NCBI GenBank assembly: GCA_017991025.1
Contig: JAGNMT010000235.1
Coordinates: 1 to 6,066 of the forward strand
Direction: 5' to 3'
Source: Verrucomicrobiales bacterium
Lineage (GTDB): Bacteria > Verrucomicrobiota > Verrucomicrobiia > Verrucomicrobiales > DEV007
Length of the DNA: 6,066 nt
The number at the start of each line of letters is the position of its first letter. The first letter of the stretch is position 1. Positions 1-3,537 of this stretch are shown piece after piece. The notes beneath the pieces were generated by a model. That model saw only the letters and a list, made by a program, of their open reading frames with translations. It was not told the DNA's origin and ran no database searches. Made by a program: the position numbers and the translations under genes.

Positions 1-369
1 AAGTATATCGGCGACTACGTCTACATGACGCGCGGTCAGGTCGTCGATTTTTTTGAGAAGGCGAAGAAATCGGAGGCGGTCGGCTATGAAAACGCGCTCA
101 GGCTCGATGCGGAGAGTGTCATTAACAAGGGAGATTCGGTGACCCTCTATGGAGACAAGACGTCGGCATTTCCCCTTTTCCTTGCCTTCAGTGTGCCGCT
201 CGACGCGAAGACGGGGATTCGCTGCGAAGTGAGTTTCCGTCATCTTCGTCAGATGGGGGCCTTTTATGGATCGAAAGTAACCGGTGAGTTTCTTGAATCG
301 GGGCGTGTCACTGGTGCCAAAGCACTGACCATCGACGTTGAGAGCTATGACTATGTGGCCAAACCATGA
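1..369 (+). CDS. C-terminal fragment of an unrecognised protein (5' end outside window)
   Basis: The reading frame is open from the first base and ends at TGA 367-369, giving 122 visible residues. The first Met in the window (base 25) lies inside continuous coding-like sequence (KYIGDYVY precedes it), so the true start is probably upstream. The fragment begins with a charged, probably helical stretch (VVDFFEKAKKSEAVGYENAL). It continues with alternating hydrophobic and polar segments that look like beta strands (SVTLYGD, LFLAFSVPL, IRCEVSFRHL, LTIDVESYDYV). There is no membrane segment, no cysteine pair and no catalytic motif that I can identify, and I cannot assign a family. The stop is 32 bp before the SGNH hydrolase start on the same strand, so the two genes could share a transcript. 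That it is coding is well supported by the frame and composition; its function is unknown. Confidence 0.7.
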   Translation, partial: KYIGDYVYMTRGQVVDFFEKAKKSEAVGYENALRLDAESVINKGDSVTLYGDKTSAFPLFLAFSVPLDAKTGIRCEVSFRHLRQMGAFYGSKVTGEFLESGRVTGAKALTIDVESYDYVAKP

Positions 370-401
370 TCTGTTGATCAGCCACTTTAAATCCTTGTCT
401 C

Positions 402-1715
402 ATGAAATCCCTTCATATCTTCGTCTCTGTAGCCTTACTCGTCACGTCTGCGTTTTCGGAGGACGATTACCCTCGACGCGAGGCCGTTGAGTTCAGCGCC
501 CGGGGAGGCATTCCCCATGTGCTGGAAAAAATCAAAGCAGGAAACGGGAAAGAGATCCGCGTCGCCTATCTCGGTGGCAGCATCACCGCCGCGCCGGGTT
601 GGCGGGTGCAGTCACTCGCTCTGCTGCAGGAGAAACATCCGGCAGTGAAGTGGACCGAGATCAACGCCGCGATCGGCGGCACGGGGTCGGATCTGGGCGT
701 TTTTCGCTTTGGTCAGGATGTTTTGCGATTCAAACCCGATCTGCTCTTCGTCGAGTTCGCGGTCAATGACGGCGGGGCACAGCCGGTGCAGATCCATCAG
801 GCGATGGAGGGCATCGTGCGACAGGCCTGGACGGCGAATGCGGAGACCGACATTATTTTTGTCTATACCGTCAGCGAGCCCTTTCTTGCCGAGCTTCAGG
901 CGGGCAAATTCTCCCGTGCCGCGAGTGCGATGGAGGAGGTCGCCGATCACTACGGGATTCCTTCGATTCATCTCGGGATCGAGGTGGCAAAGAAGGCCAA
1001 AGAAGGAAGTCTGATTTTTAAGGGTGATGCCCCGGCCAAGGGGACTGAAGCGGCCCCGAATGCGCCGATGGTGTTTTCCACCGACGGGGTTCATCCGCTA
1101 GTTGAGACTGGGCATGTCCTTTACACCGGGGCCGTTGCAAGGTCCTGGGAGGCTCTCGGTAAAGGCAGCCTCGATGTCTCTGTGTCACCGCGCCTCAGCG
1201 ATGCGCCGCTCCGGCCCGATCACTGGGCGGCGGCGAAGCTGGTTCCTATCACGAAGGAAATGCTGAGTGGCGAATGGACCCTGCTCGATGGTGGCGGCGA
1301 GTCGGGGGATGAGATAGCGAAACGCTTCAATCGGCTGATGCCGGAAATGTGGCTGGCTGCGAAACCGGGTGCTGCTTTGAGTTTCCGCTTCAAGGGCTCG
1401 GTGATGGGATTTTATGATCTTGTCGGGCCGGACGGCGGTCAGCTAAAAGTGAAGCTCGATGACGGAGCGGAGAAAATCGTGCCGCGCTTCGACGGTTATT
1501 GCACCTATCATCGGCTCAGCAAATTTCAGGTCGGGAGCGGGCTCGATCCGGCGGTGGTTCATGCGGTCACCGTGACTCTGGACGCGGCGGCTCCGGACAA
1601 ACGGAAGATCCTCTTTGAAAAGAATCTCCCCGAGATGGATAAGAGTCCTGACAAATACGCGCCGAATCTGTGGCACGTCGGGTCTCTCATGCTCATCGGC
1701 GAGCCGGTGGAGTGA
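402..1715 (+). CDS. Secreted SGNH/GDSL-family hydrolase (esterase-like) with extra C-terminal beta-rich domain
   Basis: Predicted exported esterase/acylhydrolase of the SGNH superfamily, 437 aa. Residues 1-19 form a signal peptide (K2, then IFVSVALLVTSAFS), with likely cleavage near SAFS-E. Block I is GGSIT with nucleophile Ser60. Block II contributes the Gly pair 92-93 in AAIGGTGSD. Block III is EFAVND with Asn122. Block V is DGVHP, with Asp228 and His231 completing the triad. All four catalytic elements are present, so the enzyme should be active. Residues about 280-437 form a second, beta-strand-rich region (LSFRFKGSVMGFYDL, LKVKLDDG), probably a jelly-roll or Ig-like accessory domain. Related PVC and Bacteroidetes enzymes often deacylate carbohydrates, but the substrate here is unknown. 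I chose ATG 402 because it gives a complete signal peptide. The upstream sequence lacks a good Shine-Dalgarno site, which is common in these phyla. The gene converges on the vapBC operon downstream. Confidence 0.92.
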   Translation: MKSLHIFVSVALLVTSAFSEDDYPRREAVEFSARGGIPHVLEKIKAGNGKEIRVAYLGGSITAAPGWRVQSLALLQEKHPAVKWTEINAAIGGTGSDLGVFRFGQDVLRFKPDLLFVEFAVNDGGAQPVQIHQAMEGIVRQAWTANAETDIIFVYTVSEPFLAELQAGKFSRAASAMEEVADHYGIPSIHLGIEVAKKAKEGSLIFKGDAPAKGTEAAPNAPMVFSTDGVHPLVETGHVLYTGAVARSWEALGKGSLDVSVSPRLSDAPLRPDHWAAAKLVPITKEMLSGEWTLLDGGGESGDEIAKRFNRLMPEMWLAAKPGAALSFRFKGSVMGFYDLVGPDGGQLKVKLDDGAEKIVPRFDGYCTYHRLSKFQVGSGLDPAVVHAVTVTLDAAAPDKRKILFEKNLPEMDKSPDKYAPNLWHVGSLMLIGEPVE

Positions 1716-1732
1716 GGAGTTCCGGGTGCAAT

Positions 1733-1787
1733 CCCCGCCACGGGGTCAGTAATATCAGATTGTCGCCTGGAAATTTAACTAGGCGGC
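1733..1787. terminator. Convergent intergenic hairpins, possible weak 3'-end structures
   Basis: Two inverted repeats lie between the convergent hydrolase and vapC genes. The first is CCCCG (1733-1737), loop CCA, CGGGG (1741-1745). The second, read as + strand RNA, pairs 1762-1770 (GTCGCCTGG) with 1779-1787 (CTAGGCGGC) around the 8-nt loop AAATTTAA. That makes nine pairs, two of them G-U wobbles, and it spans the vapC stop codon. Neither is followed by a T-run on either strand, so they are not canonical intrinsic terminators. They could be Rho-assisted or 3'-stabilising structures. The second hairpin is weaker on the minus strand because its wobbles become A-C mismatches. Confidence 0.25.
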
Positions 1788-2213
1788 CGGAATCAGGTAA
1801 TAGGCACCCGGCCCTCCGGGAATGAGGTCGGGGTCGATTCCTGCATCGAAGGTGGCGAAGCGACCGCTGTGTTTCACGGCCAGGGCGAGTAGGTAGAGGT
1901 CGGTAAGATCGTCGGAATCCGGAAGCCGGGGGAACATCCGTACGTCCAGGAGGCTGAGTTCATCCCGCCAGAACTGGTGGCCGGGGGTGGCGAGCAGTCC
2001 GGCGAGAATGGGACGGGCCGCTTGAGGCGTGCCTGGGCCGCCCGGATACTTGCGCGCGCCGAAAATACGCAGAAATCCATTTTCCACGAGCGGACAAGTC
2101 GCCCAGCCATCGCGGGCGATGCCACCACCGAAGAACTGCCGGGCCGCCGCCGCGTGGGGGTGGGCGGGATCACAAAGAGCGATCAGGACATTGATATCGA
2201 GCAACTGAATCAT
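1779..2213 (-). CDS. vapC: VapC-family PIN-domain ribonuclease toxin
   Basis: Type II toxin, a PIN-domain endoribonuclease of 144 aa, the usual length for the family. The acidic metal-binding residues are visible in order: Asp6 in LLDINVLIAL, Glu44 in CPLVENGFLRI, Asp105 in DDLTDLYLLALA and Asp123 in FATFDAGI. These would bind Mg2+ or Mn2+ for RNA cleavage. The N-terminal pattern LLDxNVLIALxDPxHPHxxAA, with WATCPLVENGFLRI, resembles the PIN subfamily that is abundant in Mycobacterium (TIGR00028-like). The start ATG (complement of 2211-2213) overlaps the antitoxin stop by 4 bp (ATGA), which implies translational coupling; no strong separate ribosome binding site is seen. No key residue is missing, so the toxin looks intact. 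Its RNA target (tRNA, rRNA or other) cannot be inferred from sequence alone. Confidence 0.93.
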   Translation of the reverse strand: MIQLLDINVLIALCDPAHPHAAAARQFFGGGIARDGWATCPLVENGFLRIFGARKYPGGPGTPQAARPILAGLLATPGHQFWRDELSLLDVRMFPRLPDSDDLTDLYLLALAVKHSGRFATFDAGIDPDLIPGGPGAYYLIPAA

Positions 2214-2500
2214 GCCCGTCGGGGATGGATGGCGCGGCGGAATTCCTCGTCGTCGAGTTCATCCTGAATCGCTTGAACCTGTTCGAGCGTGATTGTCTCG
2301 CCGGGGCTTCGTCTCAAAACGAGGAAGCCAAGCGGTCCAACTTCAAATTTATCCGGATCAGGATTCGAGATCTCAGCTGGTGGCCGCAGTTCCCTCCGCA
2401 AGGCGTGTTCCACGATTGCTTTCAGTGTGGTCCGGCGTTTAACCGCGACCGATTTCGCTTCAGCGAGCAGTGCGTCGTCCAGATCGAGCGTGGTTTTCAT
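2210..2500 (-). CDS. vapB: VapB-family antitoxin (ribbon-helix-helix DNA-binding protein)
   Basis: Antitoxin of 96 aa that should neutralise the PIN toxin and repress its own operon. Residues 1-38 (MKTTLDLDDALLAEAKSVAV, then KRRTTLKAIVEHALRREL) match a ribbon-helix-helix unit: a short beta strand with TTLDLDD, helix A with LLAEAKSVA, a turn, and helix B with TLKAIVEHAL. This is the MetJ/Arc-type fold typical of VapB proteins. The region from about 45 to 96 is likely flexible and contains an acidic segment (ELDDEEF, 81-87) and a basic tail (RRAIHPRRA), consistent with a toxin-binding arm wrapped over the PIN domain. It is somewhat longer than many VapB proteins because of the linker at about 40-70. 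It is the first gene of the operon and overlaps vapC by ATGA at 2210-2213. No Shine-Dalgarno sequence precedes its ATG; see the promoter entry. Confidence 0.9.
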   Translation of the reverse strand: MKTTLDLDDALLAEAKSVAVKRRTTLKAIVEHALRRELRPPAEISNPDPDKFEVGPLGFLVLRRSPGETITLEQVQAIQDELDDEEFRRAIHPRRA

Positions 2501-2501
2501 G

Positions 2502-2529
2502 ATATGGCTTATAATACGGTTATATGGCT
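2502..2529. repeat. Operator-like direct repeats with internal inverted repeat over the vapBC promoter
   Basis: ATATGGCT occurs at 2502-2509 and again at 2522-2529, exactly 20 bp apart, about two helical turns. Between and partly overlapping them is the inverted repeat TATAA (2510-2514) - TACGG - TTATA (2520-2524). The array covers the predicted -10 box and start site of vapBC. Autoregulatory RHH antitoxins typically bind paired repeats over their own promoter, so this is the best candidate VapB/VapBC operator. The repeats are seen directly; the operator role is inferred. Confidence 0.5.
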
Positions 2530-2538
2530 CTTAGTCAA
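2511..2538 (-). promoter_or_regulatory. Predicted sigma70-like promoter of vapBC giving a very short leader
   Basis: On the minus strand, TTGACT (complement of 2533-2538, five of six matches to TTGACA) is followed after 16 bp by TATTAT (complement of 2511-2516, five of six matches to TATAAT). Transcription would be expected to begin about 7 bp downstream, near 2504. That is only a few bases before the vapB ATG (complement of 2498-2500), so the mRNA would be nearly leaderless. This agrees with the absence of a Shine-Dalgarno motif before vapB. The position is a prediction from consensus similarity only. Confidence 0.5.
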
Positions 2539-2570
2539 TATTAACTCTCGATTCCTCACAAACCCATCAC

Positions 2571-2589
2571 GACAAAGCAAAGGCTTGTC
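2571..2589. repeat. Inverted repeat in the leader or promoter region of the LRR gene
   Basis: GACAA (2571-2575) and TTGTC (2585-2589) are perfect inverted arms. With two further G-C pairs inside and a bulged A, they form a small hairpin with an AAAG loop. The right arm overlaps TTGTCA (2585-2590), which resembles a -35 box, but the hexamer about 17 bp downstream (TTCGAA) is a poor -10. It could be a protein-binding site or an mRNA leader hairpin, or chance. It is separate from the repeats over the vapBC promoter. Confidence 0.25.
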
Positions 2590-2614
2590 ATTTACGCGGT
2601 TTTGCTCTTCGAAT

Positions 2615-2619
2615 AGGGG
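2615..2619 (+). promoter_or_regulatory. Purine-rich AGGGG abutting the LRR gene start codon
   Basis: AGGGG lies immediately before ATG 2620 with no spacer, too close to act as a normal Shine-Dalgarno site. An in-frame TAG at 2614-2616 prevents an upstream start. The next in-frame ATG, at codon 16, would remove the charged start of the signal peptide. ATG 2620 is therefore the best start, and initiation is probably not by a classical Shine-Dalgarno interaction. Confidence 0.3.
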
Positions 2620-3519
2620 ATGAATCGATTTTCAATCCGGCTTTTTCTCGTCGCCCTCTTCGTGATGACGTTCTTCCCCGCTCACGCCGATGAGGTGTCT
2701 GTCGCTGCGATGCTCGAAGGTCTCGGGGGTAAAGTGATTCGCAAAGACGGGGCGGTTGCGGAGATTGAGTTCCGTGACAGCAAAGGGCTGGGCGCGGAGC
2801 AATGGGAGCAGATCGGCGGGTTGTCGAATCTGAAAAAGATCACGGTCTATGGAGGCGCGGCCGGTCTTAATGATGCGACGGTGTCTCAGTTAATGAAGCT
2901 GAAGAACCTCGAATCTCTCTCTGCCGACGGGGCACAGCTCAGCGATTCCGGTCTCCGCACCCTGGCGGGATGCACGAGTCTCCGATCAGTTTCTTTTTTT
3001 CACCTCTCTTTTCGTATGGAGGGATTCACCGGCGAAGGTTTTGCCGCATGGGAGGCAATGCCAAATTTGGAAAAACTGACCGTCGCCGGGATGTCCATGG
3101 GTGACGCCGGTTTGGCGGCGATTGCCAAAATCAAATCCCTGAAAGAACTGCGAACCTGGCATACCGCCCAGTCTGAGGCCGGCAATCTCATGATCGCCAC
3201 CCTGCCGAATCTCACCTCACTGATGCTCGGCCAGAGACTTCCCGGCGGAGGGAAACCCCCGTCACTGACCGACGTCTCACTGCAAACGATCGCGACGATC
3301 AAGACGCTGGAGTCACTGGAGATCGGTGAAGCGAAATTCAGCCTCGACGGCTTGCGCAAGCTCGGAACCCTCCCGAATCTGAAGAAGCTCAAGATTACCA
3401 AAACGGAGATCACTGATCAGGATATCGCCACTTTGCAGGGGGAACTGCCTGGGATGAAGGTTGAGTTCGTGCCCCTCACCCTTGATGAGAGAAAAAAACT
3501 CGAGATGTATCTGAAGTAG
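2620..3519 (+). CDS. Secreted leucine-rich-repeat protein
   Basis: Exported LRR protein of 299 aa, likely a binding or scaffold protein with no enzymatic motif. Residues 1-23 are a signal peptide (R3, R7, hydrophobic LFLVALFVMTFFP, cleavage site AHA-DE). From about 68 to 280 there are roughly eight repeats of 24-32 residues. Their start motifs are LSNLKKITV, LKNLESLSA, CTSLRSVSF, MPNLEKLTV, IKSLKELRT, LPNLTSLML, IKTLESLEI and LPNLKKLKI. Each is followed by a helical part such as LSDSGLRTLAG or MGDAGLAAIAK. This short, PVC-style bacterial LRR pattern builds a curved solenoid. Repeats 3 and 6 carry insertions (FRMEGFTGEG; LPGGGKPPS). Residues 24-66 form a non-repeat cap. The C-terminal tail (LDERKKLEMYLK) is charged and helical. 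The gene is divergent from vapBC and 18 bp upstream of the dehydrogenase-like gene, so the last two are probably an operon. Its partner or ligand is unknown. Confidence 0.88.
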   Translation: MNRFSIRLFLVALFVMTFFPAHADEVSVAAMLEGLGGKVIRKDGAVAEIEFRDSKGLGAEQWEQIGGLSNLKKITVYGGAAGLNDATVSQLMKLKNLESLSADGAQLSDSGLRTLAGCTSLRSVSFFHLSFRMEGFTGEGFAAWEAMPNLEKLTVAGMSMGDAGLAAIAKIKSLKELRTWHTAQSEAGNLMIATLPNLTSLMLGQRLPGGGKPPSLTDVSLQTIATIKTLESLEIGEAKFSLDGLRKLGTLPNLKKLKITKTEITDQDIATLQGELPGMKVEFVPLTLDERKKLEMYLK

Positions 3520-3522
3520 GAG
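3518..3522 (+). promoter_or_regulatory. Shine-Dalgarno AGGAG overlapping the LRR stop codon, long spacing to the next start
   Basis: AGGAG shares two bases with the TAG stop (3517-3519) of the LRR gene and is 15 nt from ATG 3538, longer than the usual 5-10 nt. No other ATG, GTG or TTG lies between them in frame. An ATT at 3529 has ideal spacing, but such starts are very rare. The arrangement suggests translational coupling of the two genes. Confidence 0.45.
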
Positions 3523-3537
3523 TTATCCATTCCTGAC

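Noticed and set aside
612..1094. Long antisense and alternate-frame ORFs inside the SGNH hydrolase gene (483 bp on the minus strand; also 709-1014 on the plus strand)
   Set aside because: They lie wholly within a confidently coding gene, their translations show no domain or start signal, and such ORFs are expected in GC-rich coding DNA.
1723..1745. tRNA 3'-end-like T-arm (CGGG-TGCAATC-CCCG followed by CCA), a possible attachment-site remnant beside vapBC
   Set aside because: The stem has only 4 bp, the loop lacks the TTC signature (TGC instead), and there is no acceptor strand between the arm and CCA or any upstream tRNA body. No integrase or matching repeat exists in the window. It is most likely coincidence in a GC-rich spacer.
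1723..1755. Resemblance to part of a cobalamin riboswitch core
   Set aside because: Only a few scattered bases match, there is no surrounding conserved structure, and the position is between convergent gene ends rather than in a 5' leader.
2225..2623. Plus-strand ORF of 132 codons across vapB and the divergent spacer
   Set aside because: It runs antisense through vapB and overlaps the LRR start; its composition is not protein-like and no ribosome binding site precedes it.
2994..3000. T7 run inside the LRR gene (also A7 at 3492-3498 and T7 at 4381-4387) as possible slippage or phase-variation tracts
   Set aside because: Seven-base runs are short, each frame is intact across them, and the downstream protein motifs continue in frame, so nothing suggests switching or a sequencing frameshift.
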